From the NCBI RefSeq assembly GCF_028736115.1, contig NZ_CP117877.1, forward strand, positions 3,844,001-3,908,000: a DNA stretch of 64,000 nt, given 5' to 3'. This document shows positions 33,686 to 43,145 of this stretch, piece after piece. The stretch comes from Mucilaginibacter sp. KACC 22063 (GTDB lineage: Bacteria; Bacteroidota; Bacteroidia; Sphingobacteriales; Sphingobacteriaceae). The notes under the pieces are model-generated. The model saw nothing but the letters and a program-made list of their open reading frames with translations. It was not told the origin of the DNA and searched no databases. Position 1 is the stretch's first letter; each line of letters begins with the position of its first letter. The translations under genes were made by a program, and so were the position numbers.

Positions 33686-33862
33686 TTATGTATAAAACTC
33701 TAAATTAACTACAATATTTCTTGAAAAGCATACAATACCTTATGTGGGTTGTAATTTTTTGGATACTTTATTTAATTTTTGTTAACCACAGGTTGTAAAT
33801 ACATTAAAAGCACAATATCTTGTGAAAAATTAATACCTGTTACATTTAAACTTCATAAGGTT

Positions 33863-34858
33863 TTGGAACTTACCGAAAGCGACGTAAAAACACTGCTGGC
33901 TAAATTGCCACAGCTTAAAAGCGAGATACAAAAGGTTATTGTTGGGCAGGATGCCATATTAGACGAATTGCTGGTAGCTTTTTTAGCTGGCGGCCATTGC
34001 CTGCTTGAGGGCGTGCCGGGACTAGCTAAAACATTAATGGTAAGAACCATGTCGCAGGCGCTGCACTTAGCCTTCAGGCGTATACAGTTTACCCCAGACC
34101 TGATGCCTACAGACATTATCGGTACCGAAATACTGGAAGAAGACCATGCTACAGGCAAACGCTTTTTTAAGTTTAACAAAGGGCCACTCTTTGCAAATAT
34201 TATTCTTGCCGACGAGATTAACCGTACGCCACCCAAAACACAGTCAGCATTGCTCGAAGCCATGCAGGAGTTTGAGGTAACCTACGGCGGGCAGACCTAT
34301 CCGCTTGAGAAGCCTTTCTTTATACTTGCTACACAAAACCCTATTGAGCAGGCGGGCACCTATCCCCTTCCCGAAGCACAGCTAGACCGTTTTCTGCTGC
34401 TGGTAAAAATTGGCTACCCAACTGAGCAGGAAGAATTTGAAGTTTTAAACCGTACAACCGGTACTAAAAAAGCCGAGGTGCAGCCCGTTGTAACCGCCGA
34501 AGACATTAAACAAGCCCAGGCATTGGTACGCCAGGTTACTATAAGTGAAGAACTGGTGCGTTATGTGAGTCAGCTGATCCGTGCTACACGCCCTGATACT
34601 ACGCAGCATGATTATGTGAAAGAATGGGTGCGCTGGGGAGCAGGTCCGCGTGCCGGTCAAGCGCTAATTCTTACCGCTAAAGCACGCGCTTTGCTGAAAG
34701 GCCGATACGCTGTAATTATGGAAGACATCCACGCCATGGCTGTGCCAGTACTGCGTCACCGCATATTAATGAACTTTAAAGCAGAAGCCGAAGGGTTAAC
34801 ATCAGACCATGCCACTTTAGAATTGCTGAAATTAGTTGAACGCCCTAAAGCCTTGTAA
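33863..34858 (+). CDS. MoxR-family AAA+ ATPase
   Basis: About 331 aa from a TTG at 33863 (ELTESDVKTLLAKLPQLKSE); the frame is open from 33779 but those 28 residues have no family similarity that I recognise, and no ATG is available. Walker A GVPGLAKT (residues 50-57 of this start), Walker B IILADEINRTPP, and the sensor region ATQNPIEQAGTYPLPEAQLD. MoxR ATPases act as chaperones for assembling or activating metal- or VWA-containing complexes. Head of a train with DUF58, BatA, DUF4175 and TldD/TldE genes. Cytoplasmic. Confidence 0.87.
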   Translation: MELTESDVKTLLAKLPQLKSEIQKVIVGQDAILDELLVAFLAGGHCLLEGVPGLAKTLMVRTMSQALHLAFRRIQFTPDLMPTDIIGTEILEEDHATGKRFFKFNKGPLFANIILADEINRTPPKTQSALLEAMQEFEVTYGGQTYPLEKPFFILATQNPIEQAGTYPLPEAQLDRFLLLVKIGYPTEQEEFEVLNRTTGTKKAEVQPVVTAEDIKQAQALVRQVTISEELVRYVSQLIRATRPDTTQHDYVKEWVRWGAGPRAGQALILTAKARALLKGRYAVIMEDIHAMAVPVLRHRILMNFKAEAEGLTSDHATLELLKLVERPKAL

Positions 34859-34897
34859 ATAGAATCAAGATACAAGAAAATTAAAAATCTTTTGAAG

Positions 34898-34926
34898 CCC
34901 TCTCCTTTGGAGAGGGTGGGGTGAGG
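34898..34926. repeat. C/G-rich REP-like palindrome (family A)
   Basis: CCCTCTCC-TTT-GGAGAGGG followed by TGGGGTGAGG. Related to 44642-44675. It lies inside the MoxR-DUF58 gap of an otherwise tight gene train. Confidence 0.6.
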
Positions 34927-34954
34927 CATATTAACAGAGACAAAATCTAAAAAC

Positions 34955-34980
34955 CGTCATTGCGAGGCACGAAGCAATCC
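34955..34980. repeat. GTCATTGCGAGG-type palindrome (family F)
   Basis: CGTCATTGCGAGGCACGAAG, then CAATCC: an ATTGC/GCAAT stem. This kind of sequence is a common dispersed repeat in bacterial genomes. It is next to the family A copy in the MoxR-DUF58 gap. Confidence 0.5.
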
Positions 34981-35034
34981 CCCGATTTACAACTGAAAAC
35001 AGAACGCAGATAACCCGCAACAGAAAACAAATAA

Positions 35035-35907
35035 ATGCAACTCGATCCGAAAGTATTAATGACCATTAAGAATTTGCCTTTACTGGCGAAAACGGTTATT
35101 GATGGCTTTATGAACGGGTTCAACAAAAGTACGATCAAAGGCCCGGGAATGGAGTTTAGCCAATACCGCAGCTACCAGCCGGGTGATGACCTGCGGTCGC
35201 TCGACTGGCGCATGTTTGCACGGTCTGACAGATACTACATCCGCGAATCTGAAATAGAAACCAGTATTGCGGTCCGTTTCCTGGTTGATGCCAGCGCATC
35301 CATGAACCACATGGATGGCGCAATAAAAAAGATCGATTATGCCAAATGGCTGGCGGCATCGCTTGCTTATCTCGTAAACATTCAGGGCGATGCAGCGGGG
35401 TTATATGTATTTAAAGATGGCGGACTGTTCTCGCTTGCTTCAAAAGCAGACCCTCAGCATTTACAGCGCATTTACCATCAGTTAGATCATATTCAGCCGG
35501 AAGGAAAATTTACGCAGCCAGCGCATTATAAAGAGTTGTTTGGATCAAGCCGCAGGGAGTTATTGGTCTTTATTACCGACATGTACCAAAGCCGCGACGA
35601 GATCTATAAACTGCTTGATTCGTTAGCTGCCTTACGCCACGAAGTGATCGTCTTTCACCTGATGGGACAAAACGAGCTTGACTTCGATTTTAAAGGCTAT
35701 ACGGCACTTGAAGATTTGGAAACCGGCGAAACCATTGAAATAGATACGTTACAAGCAAAAAAAATATATAAAGAAAAGTTAGAACAATACCTGGAGGATA
35801 TCAGGATGCAATTGCTTGGTAAGCACATTGTTTACAAGTTAATAAACACATCGCATCCGCTTGATGAAGCTTTGCGCGAATTTTTACTAAGGAGAAAGAA
35901 GGGGTAG
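35035..35907 (+). CDS. DUF58-domain protein
   Basis: 290 aa. DUF58 signature FSQYRSYQPGDDLRSLDWRM, then YYIRESEIET, and a von Willebrand A-like core with FLVDASASMNH (a MIDAS-like DxSxS) and VFITDMYQSRDE. DUF58 proteins work next to MoxR ATPases and are thought to bind metal through the VWA site. Cytoplasmic, no membrane segment. Second gene of the train, 176 bp after MoxR because of the repeats in that gap. A family A hairpin starts immediately after its stop. Confidence 0.85.
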   Translation: MQLDPKVLMTIKNLPLLAKTVIDGFMNGFNKSTIKGPGMEFSQYRSYQPGDDLRSLDWRMFARSDRYYIRESEIETSIAVRFLVDASASMNHMDGAIKKIDYAKWLAASLAYLVNIQGDAAGLYVFKDGGLFSLASKADPQHLQRIYHQLDHIQPEGKFTQPAHYKELFGSSRRELLVFITDMYQSRDEIYKLLDSLAALRHEVIVFHLMGQNELDFDFKGYTALEDLETGETIEIDTLQAKKIYKEKLEQYLEDIRMQLLGKHIVYKLINTSHPLDEALREFLLRRKKG

Positions 35908-35936
35908 CCCTCCCGAACCCTCCCTGGCAGGGAGGG
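35908..35936. repeat. C-rich REP-like palindrome (family A), DUF58 3' end
   Basis: CCCTCCC-GAA-CCCTCCCT with an AGGGAGGG partner, starting directly after the DUF58 stop (35907). It could act as a 3' hairpin although it lacks a long U-tract (GCTTT follows). Confidence 0.65.
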
Positions 35937-35986
35937 CTTTAAAATAAGAGTGAACATAAAAAATTTACATATAAGCATTAATGCAG

Positions 35987-36017
35987 TCTTCCCTACCGGG
36001 GGAGATTTAGAGGGGGC
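35987..36017. repeat. G-rich REP-like palindrome (family A) before BatA gene
   Basis: TCTTCCC-TACC-GGGGGAGA then TTTAGAGGGGG. Near-identical in layout to 13053-13084. Its last G-run (36011-36016) sits 4 nt before the ATG at 36021 and could act as a Shine-Dalgarno. Confidence 0.65.
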
Positions 36018-36020
36018 TAT

Positions 36021-37544
36021 ATGCAATTTCTAAATCCCATATGGCTATTCGCAGCTGCCGCCGTTATCATTCCGGTGGTGATACACCTGTGGAATATCCG
36101 GCCGGGTAAGGTGCTTAAAGTAGGCAGTACAGCACTGATACAAGCAGCATCGTGCAGAAACAGCCGCAGCTTTAAACTGCTTGACATCCCCTTGCTATTG
36201 CTACGCTGCTTGTTATTGATCTTACTTGCACTTATTTTAGCCCTGCCTTTTTTACAAAAGCGCATTCAGGCTGCTAAAACAAATGGCTGGGTACTTATCC
36301 CTAAAGAGCAGTTCAGCCAAACTTATCTGCATTATAAACCAACGGTAGATTCACTGATTAAAGCCGGTTACGAATTTCATTACTTTAACAACGGATTTGC
36401 AAAAGCTGACTTAAAAAAACTTCTGACCGAAACTAAAAACCTAAAAAGTATTGATACCACCTTACAACAGCCTTCACAATATTGGGGGTTGCTAAATCAG
36501 TTAGATAACCGGATTGCCAGCGACATGCCAATTTACCTCTTTACCGAAAACACCATCAATCATTTTGGTGGAGAGCGGCCGCAAATTGGCTACAACCTTA
36601 GTTGGAAAACTTACACACCTATCGATTCAACTGACAACTGGATACAAAGTGCCTGGTTCACCAATAATAATACCATTCGGATCGTAACGGGCAAAAGCAC
36701 TACCAACAGTACCAATTTTACATACAATGATATTCAAGCTGACAAAGGAGATTCGCAATTCAACATTTCTGTTAATGATGGGCAACCAAAGGTTTCATTA
36801 AAAGACAGTCAGTCAAAAGCTGTTAATGTGGACACTTCCACGTTACGCATTGCCATTTATAACGACAAATATGTAGCCGATGCCAATTACCTAAAAGCAT
36901 CGCTTGATGCTTTTGTTCAGTTCAGCCATCGCAAAGCTATAGTTAAGCAGTATAATAGCCCTAATGCCATACCAGTTGGTCTAAGCTGGGTATTCTGGCT
37001 CTCTGATCGTCCGTATGCGGCGCGTTTAATAAAAAAGCCAACAAGGGTATTTGCCTATCAAACAGGTAAAACAGAATCAACAAATACAACTATCAGTGCA
37101 ATAAATAATTTATCGCTACCTAATGGCTCTGATCAGTTATCAATATTTAAACGCATCAATAACAATCAAACAAAAGGCGAAGTGTTGTGGCGCGATGGCT
37201 TTGGGCGCCCCGTGCTAAGCAAAGAGCAACAGGACAACGCCGAAGTTTATCGCTTCTTCACTCATTTTAACCCTACCTGGAACGACCTGGTGTGGAATGG
37301 CAGTTTCCCTAAATGGATGCTTGAGCTACTGACCAACAAAGCAGGATCTTTACCAGACAAGCATGACCGTCGCAGTATGAGTCCTGAACAAATGCAGCCC
37401 GTTAGAATAGCTGAAAATCATACTGTGGGCAGCAAAGTCAGCGTTCAGAAAGATCTGAGCATTTACTTATGGCTACTATTGGCGGTAACATTTATAGCCG
37501 AAAGGTGGCTGGCAACAAAAAATAAAATAGCAGGCAATGGCTGA
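36021..37544 (+). CDS. BatA-type membrane protein (aerotolerance-regulator N-terminus)
   Basis: 507 aa. Two N-terminal membrane segments typical of the BatA/aerotolerance-regulator N-terminal domain: FLNPIWLFAAAAVIIPVVIH and LLDIPLLLLRCLLLILLAL. A large extra-membrane domain with no VWA MIDAS that I can see covers about residues 85-480, and there is a C-terminal segment (LWLLLAVTFIAERWL). Its role is unknown; the family sits beside MoxR and DUF58 genes. The stop overlaps the DUF4175 start by 8 bp (37537-37544), so they are coupled. Confidence 0.8.
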   Translation: MQFLNPIWLFAAAAVIIPVVIHLWNIRPGKVLKVGSTALIQAASCRNSRSFKLLDIPLLLLRCLLLILLALILALPFLQKRIQAAKTNGWVLIPKEQFSQTYLHYKPTVDSLIKAGYEFHYFNNGFAKADLKKLLTETKNLKSIDTTLQQPSQYWGLLNQLDNRIASDMPIYLFTENTINHFGGERPQIGYNLSWKTYTPIDSTDNWIQSAWFTNNNTIRIVTGKSTTNSTNFTYNDIQADKGDSQFNISVNDGQPKVSLKDSQSKAVNVDTSTLRIAIYNDKYVADANYLKASLDAFVQFSHRKAIVKQYNSPNAIPVGLSWVFWLSDRPYAARLIKKPTRVFAYQTGKTESTNTTISAINNLSLPNGSDQLSIFKRINNNQTKGEVLWRDGFGRPVLSKEQQDNAEVYRFFTHFNPTWNDLVWNGSFPKWMLELLTNKAGSLPDKHDRRSMSPEQMQPVRIAENHTVGSKVSVQKDLSIYLWLLLAVTFIAERWLATKNKIAGNG

Positions 37545-39666
37545 ACAACAAGGCATACATAAGATCAAATCTTTACAGCAAAGATGGATTGGCTACCAAG
37601 TTGCGGCAGATGCATTATTTGCTTTAGCGGTTGCCCTTATTGCAGGCAGCATTCTTCATTTTGTGGGCAATGCCTCTGCTTTATGGGCAATACTGATCTT
37701 TGTCGCGTTGTTCATTGCTATTAGCTCAATACGCCGCCCGTGGCAGGTTACATCACAATCTGTAATTAATTTTTTAAACCAAACCTACCCCGAACTTCAG
37801 GAAAGCAGCGATCTGGTAACTAAACCTACCGGCAGCCTCAACCTGCTTGAGCAATTACAACTCAGCAAGGTAGAAAGCGCACTTCAGCAAGTGCCATCAA
37901 CACCAAGCCAGTTCAGTAAGCGTTTAAAAGCAGCTGTCATATGGATCTTAGCGGCATTGGTATTAAGCTTTATCATTACACGGCTTCCCCAAAGCTTCAA
38001 TCACTCATTAACAAACTTAGTGAAAGGCAACTCAGCAGTAAATGCTAAACATTTGCCTCCTGAAAAAATACTGCCAGCTATAAGCGCTGCCGAATTAACG
38101 ATTACCCCACCCGCTTATACACGTAAATCTCCGCGTAAGCAGGACCGCTTTACACTTGATGTGGAGGAAGGCGCATTTGTAAGCTGGAACATCAAAACCA
38201 ATATTGATGTTAAAAAGGTAACGCTCATTTTTAACGAGCACGAATCGCTTGCCATGCGGCCATCTGGCAGCCATTCAAAGTGGCAGGTGCAAAAAACAAT
38301 CAGCAAACCCGGCTTTTATCAGGTAAATATCGATGGCAAGTTATCAGACCTTTACCCTGTACAGGTGATTAAAGATGCCCCCCCGGTTATCAAAATTAAA
38401 ACCCCAAAGCAGTATACGCATATTGATGCAGGCGAGAAACCGATGATAAATGTTACGGTCTCATTAACCGACGACTATGGTATCGAGAATGCTATTATCA
38501 ATGCTACAGTTGCCAAAGGCCAGGGCGAAGCTGTAAAGTTTAAAGAATACAAGATCAACTTTAATGAATCGTTTGCAACGCATAGCAAACAATACGAAGT
38601 CAAAAAACAGATCGACCTACCCTCATTAAAAATGGAGCCTGGTGATGAATTATATTTCTACGTTTCTGCCAACGATACGCACAATCAGCCGAGCCGTACC
38701 GATGTATATATTGTTTCGATCCAAGATACGGCACAATTGCTCAGCATGGATGGCATTGTTTCGGCGGCGAATGTAAAACCCGAATTTTTCCGCAGTGAAA
38801 GGCAGATCATCATCGATTCGCAAAAACTTTTGCACGATCGCGACAGCATCAGCAAGGAAGAATTTAACCGCCGTAGTAATGAATTGGGATCCGACCAGAA
38901 ACTACTTCGATTACGTTACGGTAAATTTTTAGGAGAAGAGGACGAATCAGACATTGGTGAAAGCAAGAATGACGAGCTTGGTAAAGCCGAAAACTTTGGA
39001 AACGCCGCTATGGTAATGGATGCCTATACCGACAAGCATGACAACGCCGAGGATGCCACATTTTTAGAGCCGACTGTAAAGGCACAGCTAAAAGCGACCT
39101 TAACAGAAATGTGGAAGGCAGAGCTGCATCTGCGCATGTACAAGCCGGAAGATGCTTTGCCTTTTGAGTATAAGGCGCTACGCTTGCTTAAAGATTTGCA
39201 GCAAAAATCACGGTCTTATGTTGCTAAAACAGGTTATAACCCGCCGCCATTGAAAATGGAAAAACGCCTGAGCGGCGACTTGACCAAGATCACCGAAACT
39301 GTGAACAAGCAGGATGTTAAACGCCCTGATGATCAGTTTATAAATCTGAAAAAAGCAGTGGTGATTTTAGAGCAGTTAAAGACTGACTCAAAACTTGCTA
39401 CTGCCGACCAGCATATCCTTCAACTGGCAGGGCAGCAACTGAGCGCAAAAGCATCAGCACAACCTAATGCTTATCTGCCAGCCGTGGCGGCGCTTCGAAA
39501 AATAATTGAAAAAGGCGGCAATGCAGGGGATAAAAACATCAGTCTCGTTGAAAAAGCCATACAACGTGCTTTGCCTCAAAACAAGCCGATGCCAAGCCCT
39601 TCAACAAGCGCAGATATTGGCCTGGCGCAAAGCTATTTTAAAAACTTAAACCGTAGCAACAGGTAA
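37537..39666 (+). CDS. DUF4175-type membrane protein
   Basis: 709 aa, DUF4175-like. N-terminal segments AADALFALAVALIAGSILHF and ALWAILIFVALFIAISSI, a third near residue 135 (AAVIWILAALVLSFIIT), then a long soluble part with PPAYTRKSPRKQDRFTL-type Ig-like sections and a helical C-terminal region with LEPTVKAQLKATLTEMWKAE and repeated KxE/KxD motifs. Likely inner membrane with a periplasmic domain. It belongs to the train (overlap of 8 bp upstream, 1 bp to the next gene). Role unknown. Confidence 0.8.
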   Translation: MAEQQGIHKIKSLQQRWIGYQVAADALFALAVALIAGSILHFVGNASALWAILIFVALFIAISSIRRPWQVTSQSVINFLNQTYPELQESSDLVTKPTGSLNLLEQLQLSKVESALQQVPSTPSQFSKRLKAAVIWILAALVLSFIITRLPQSFNHSLTNLVKGNSAVNAKHLPPEKILPAISAAELTITPPAYTRKSPRKQDRFTLDVEEGAFVSWNIKTNIDVKKVTLIFNEHESLAMRPSGSHSKWQVQKTISKPGFYQVNIDGKLSDLYPVQVIKDAPPVIKIKTPKQYTHIDAGEKPMINVTVSLTDDYGIENAIINATVAKGQGEAVKFKEYKINFNESFATHSKQYEVKKQIDLPSLKMEPGDELYFYVSANDTHNQPSRTDVYIVSIQDTAQLLSMDGIVSAANVKPEFFRSERQIIIDSQKLLHDRDSISKEEFNRRSNELGSDQKLLRLRYGKFLGEEDESDIGESKNDELGKAENFGNAAMVMDAYTDKHDNAEDATFLEPTVKAQLKATLTEMWKAELHLRMYKPEDALPFEYKALRLLKDLQQKSRSYVAKTGYNPPPLKMEKRLSGDLTKITETVNKQDVKRPDDQFINLKKAVVILEQLKTDSKLATADQHILQLAGQQLSAKASAQPNAYLPAVAALRKIIEKGGNAGDKNISLVEKAIQRALPQNKPMPSPSTSADIGLAQSYFKNLNRSNR

Positions 39667-39667
39667 C

Positions 39668-41452
39668 ATGAAACAGCAATATATCATATACATTGTTTGT
39701 GTGCTCGTTGCGGTTATCAGTATCTGGCGAGAGGTTCATCGCGAAAACAAAGCACACTTATGGCTGCGTGTAATCGCTATATTAGTAGCAATACTCGCTT
39801 TGGCCTGCATTATACTGCCTGTAAGTTACAATGGCAAAATCGACGTAAATGATAAAAAATCGGCTGTTTTATTAACCAATGGATTTAACGCAGATAGCAT
39901 TGCCGATTATAAAAACTTGCGCGTATTTACGTTAGATAAGTCTGTAAAAAAAACTTATCCGAAAGCAACACTGATCAGCGATTTATCGGAGATATCCACA
40001 GTTAGACCTTCCATTAACAAACTGCATGTTTTTGGCTATGGCTTAAACGAATATCAGCTTAAGCAATTAAACAATCTCCCTTTGTCATTCCATACAGTAG
40101 ATCCGCCCAATGGGATTATTTCTGTAAGCTGGAGCACCAATTTAAACTCCGGCGACCAGCTGCACGTGCAGGGAACCTACAATAATGCAGGGCAACCAGT
40201 TAAGTTAATATTAAAAGGATTGGGTACCACGCTTGATTCCACCGTTATCAATAAAGGCAAAAATCTTTTTGATCTGTCGGCTACACCAAAAAATACTGGC
40301 CGGTCGGTGTTCAGGTTATTAGCCATCCGTGATGCAGACACATTGGAAAACGAAAGCCTTCCTATAGAATTAAATACAGTAAAGCCTTTAAAAGTATTAA
40401 TACTGGCATCGGCTCCGGATTTTGAAAACAACTTTCTGAAGAACTGGCTAAGCACACATGGTTATGGCGTTGCCGTGCGAAACATGATCAGTAAAGACAA
40501 GTTCAGCCAGGACTTTGTAAACGTCGAACAGCAATCACTGCAACATTTAACCCCTGCTATTCTAAGTAAATTTGATGTGCTGCTTAGCGACCTCGACCTG
40601 CTGAAAACAATGGCGCCAAATGAAGCCTTTGCTTTAAAGCAGGAAGTTGAGCAAAAAGGATTAGGCATTATTGTTCGTGCCGATAGCACCGCAAGCTCGA
40701 GCTTTTGGTTGCAGCGTAGTTTCCCGGCTGTAAAAACAGCATCGCAAGGCCAGCTGATCACCGCTTTAAAAGTACAGGGGCACAATGCACCAACTGCCAA
40801 GTTAATGATTGACCCTGTTTACATTAGCACGCAGAACCTTACTCAGCCATTAATTACCGACACACAGAACCATGCAGTAACCGCTATAGGTCTTGCAGGA
40901 AGCGGCAAGGTTGTGTTCACCACCTTAAACAATACCCATAGCCTTATGCTTGGCGGCGATGAAACCGATTATACTTTGCTATGGTCGTTAATGATCTCAA
41001 AGGCTGCCAAAAGCAACATAACCAACGGTCAATGGGTGGTTAAAACGCCTGTACCAACTGTTAATGACCATGTAAAACTTCAACTGGAAAGCGCTGCCCC
41101 CAATTCTTCAGTTAAAGTAAATCAATCTACTGCTGCTACCGCCGCTGTACCTTCGTTACCATATGCAACACAGGTAGATTACTGGCCGCAACATGCCGGC
41201 TGGCAGCATGCACAACAGGTTAATGGCGCCGAAAAATGGTGGTTTGTTTATCCCGCCAATGAATGGCTTGCGCTTCGACAATCAAAACAGATTAATGATA
41301 CTAAAGCTTATGCCGCCAGATTTAACAATCAATTAACTGTAACAAAACAAATACATCAAAAAGTGCAGATTGAAGTGCCTAAAATCTATTTTTATGTGCT
41401 GCTGATGGCTTCGCTGCTCTTTTTATGGATCGAAGCCAAATTTCTATCATAA
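39668..41452 (+). CDS. Membrane-anchored protein of the MoxR/TldD train
   Basis: 594 aa that I cannot assign to a named family. N-terminal segments IVCVLVAVISIWREVHREN and VIAILVAILALACIILPVS, then a large soluble region, and a C-terminal segment FYVLLMASLLFLWIEAKFL, the layout of BatA/B-type companions. The central part has a glutamine-amidotransferase-like look (VLLSDLDLLKTMAPNEAFAL, GSGKVVFTTLNN), typical of this protein group, but I see no catalytic motif. Starts 1 bp after the DUF4175 stop. Confidence 0.7.
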   Translation: MKQQYIIYIVCVLVAVISIWREVHRENKAHLWLRVIAILVAILALACIILPVSYNGKIDVNDKKSAVLLTNGFNADSIADYKNLRVFTLDKSVKKTYPKATLISDLSEISTVRPSINKLHVFGYGLNEYQLKQLNNLPLSFHTVDPPNGIISVSWSTNLNSGDQLHVQGTYNNAGQPVKLILKGLGTTLDSTVINKGKNLFDLSATPKNTGRSVFRLLAIRDADTLENESLPIELNTVKPLKVLILASAPDFENNFLKNWLSTHGYGVAVRNMISKDKFSQDFVNVEQQSLQHLTPAILSKFDVLLSDLDLLKTMAPNEAFALKQEVEQKGLGIIVRADSTASSSFWLQRSFPAVKTASQGQLITALKVQGHNAPTAKLMIDPVYISTQNLTQPLITDTQNHAVTAIGLAGSGKVVFTTLNNTHSLMLGGDETDYTLLWSLMISKAAKSNITNGQWVVKTPVPTVNDHVKLQLESAAPNSSVKVNQSTAATAAVPSLPYATQVDYWPQHAGWQHAQQVNGAEKWWFVYPANEWLALRQSKQINDTKAYAARFNNQLTVTKQIHQKVQIEVPKIYFYVLLMASLLFLWIEAKFLS

Positions 41453-41480
41453 GCAATAACTTAATTAAACTACTATAAAC

Positions 41481-41488
41481 AAAGGAGG
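41481..41488 (+). promoter_or_regulatory. Strong Shine-Dalgarno for TTG-started tldD copy C
   Basis: AAAGGAGG, 8 nt before the TTG at 41497. It decides the non-ATG start; most genes in the window lack such a sequence. Confidence 0.8.
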
Positions 41489-41496
41489 ATTAAACC

Positions 41497-43140
41497 TTGA
41501 AACGCAGAAACTTTATTTACTTATCAGGAGTAGGCGCAGGGGCAATGATGCTTCCAGACCTTTCGGCAATGGGCAGATCCATTGACCAGGAGATAGCGCT
41601 GGAAACCGTCGATGTTCGTGTGAAAAAAGAACTGGCGGATGCTGCTCTTACTGTAGCAAAAGCCAAAGGTGCCAGCTATGCCGATATACGCATAGGCCGG
41701 TATCTTAACCAGGCAATTATTACCCGCGAAAACCGCGTGCTTAACGTAGCCAATGCCGAATCATTTGGTGTAGGCGTACGCGTGCTTGCCAATGGTTGCT
41801 GGGGATTTGCCGCAGGCAACACGGTTACCAAAGAAGGTGTAGCTAAAATTGCAGAACGCGCTGTTGCTGTTGCTAAAGCCAACGCAGCTGCTAAAATTGG
41901 CGGCACCCCGGTACAATTAGCCCCACAAAAGGGTTACGGCGAAGTAAGCTGGAAAACACCTATTGAAAAAAATCCGTTCGAGGTGCCTATTAAAGAAAAG
42001 GTTGATCTTTTACTAACCGCCAACGGCGAAGCCATGAAAGGCGGAGCAAACTTTGTTAACTCGACCTTATTCTCCATAAACGAGCAAAAATACTTTGCAT
42101 CAACTGATGGTTCTTATATTGATCAGGACATCCATCGCATTTACCCTAACTTCCAGGTAACTAAAATAGATGCAAGCAAGGGTGCCTTTGAAACCCGCGC
42201 AGCTTTAAGCATGCCATGCGGTATGGGTTATGAATACCTTACCCCGTCTGAATCTGAAAAGGTACAGGGCGTAGTAACCCGTTATAAAAAACGTTACGAT
42301 ATGATCGAAGATATCCGTAATGCTACTAAAAACGCTTCTGAAAAGGTTGCTTCAAAATCTGTTGAGCCGGGCAAATATGACCTGGTGCTCGACCCTTCGC
42401 ACCTTTGGTTAACCATCCACGAGTCTGTAGCCCACCCTACCGAGCTTGACCGTGTGTTGGGCTATGAAGCCAATTACGCAGGTACCAGTTTCCTTTCACT
42501 GGAGAAACTGAAATCAGGCAACTTCCATTTCGGCAGTAAGAATATGAACATCGTTGCTGATAAAGACCAGCCGGGCTCATTGGGCTTTGTGGGTTATGAT
42601 GATGAGGGTGTTAAGCCAAGCAGGTTTGATATTGTTAAGGAAGGTGTACTGACTAACTTCCAGGCGATACGCGATCAGGCGCATATAATCGGCCTCGATC
42701 ATTCGCAAGGGTGCTGCTATGCACAAAGCTGGGACGATGTGCAGTTTCAGCGTATGCCTAACGTATCGCTTCAGCCGGGCAAAACGCCGCTGAGTGTTGA
42801 CGATATGATCAAAGGTGTAGAAAAAGGCATTTACATTGTAGGTAACGGCTCGTTCTCTATTGACCAGCAACGCTATAACTTCCAGTTTGGCGGCCAGCTG
42901 TTCTATGAGATCAAAAACGGCAAAATTGTAGGCATGCTAAATGACGTGGCTTACCAGGCAACCAACCAGGAATTCTGGAACTCGCTGGTAGCAGTTTGCG
43001 ATGAGCGCGACTACCGCTTAGGTGGTGCGTTTAATGACGGTAAAGGTCAGCCAAGCCAATCAAACGCGGTTTCGCATGGTTCGTCTACCGCACGTTTTAA
43101 TGGAGTTAATGTTATCAACACTAAAAGAAAGATCGGATAA
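41497..43140 (+). CDS. TldD/PmbA-family metalloprotease, copy C (TldD-like)
   Basis: TldD-type zinc peptidase, 547 aa, with the HExxxH motif HESVAH at residues 308-313 (Ala in place of the Gly of copies A and B). Starts at TTG with a strong Shine-Dalgarno. MKRRNFIYLSGVGAGAMML has a true twin arginine in front of an apolar stretch, so Tat export is plausible (inference). Ends the MoxR cassette: the gap from the membrane protein upstream is 44 bp, and tldE copy 2 follows 5 bp later. The aligned third-ligand region reads GGAFNDGKGQP, without cysteine. Confidence 0.88.
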   Translation: MKRRNFIYLSGVGAGAMMLPDLSAMGRSIDQEIALETVDVRVKKELADAALTVAKAKGASYADIRIGRYLNQAIITRENRVLNVANAESFGVGVRVLANGCWGFAAGNTVTKEGVAKIAERAVAVAKANAAAKIGGTPVQLAPQKGYGEVSWKTPIEKNPFEVPIKEKVDLLLTANGEAMKGGANFVNSTLFSINEQKYFASTDGSYIDQDIHRIYPNFQVTKIDASKGAFETRAALSMPCGMGYEYLTPSESEKVQGVVTRYKKRYDMIEDIRNATKNASEKVASKSVEPGKYDLVLDPSHLWLTIHESVAHPTELDRVLGYEANYAGTSFLSLEKLKSGNFHFGSKNMNIVADKDQPGSLGFVGYDDEGVKPSRFDIVKEGVLTNFQAIRDQAHIIGLDHSQGCCYAQSWDDVQFQRMPNVSLQPGKTPLSVDDMIKGVEKGIYIVGNGSFSIDQQRYNFQFGGQLFYEIKNGKIVGMLNDVAYQATNQEFWNSLVAVCDERDYRLGGAFNDGKGQPSQSNAVSHGSSTARFNGVNVINTKRKIG

Positions 43141-43145
43141 TTAAT

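Noticed and set aside
33779..33862. Upstream extension of the MoxR gene
   Set aside because: The first 28 residues have no family similarity and begin at a TTG inside an AT-rich region; the MoxR-like sequence starts near 33863. The exact start remains uncertain.
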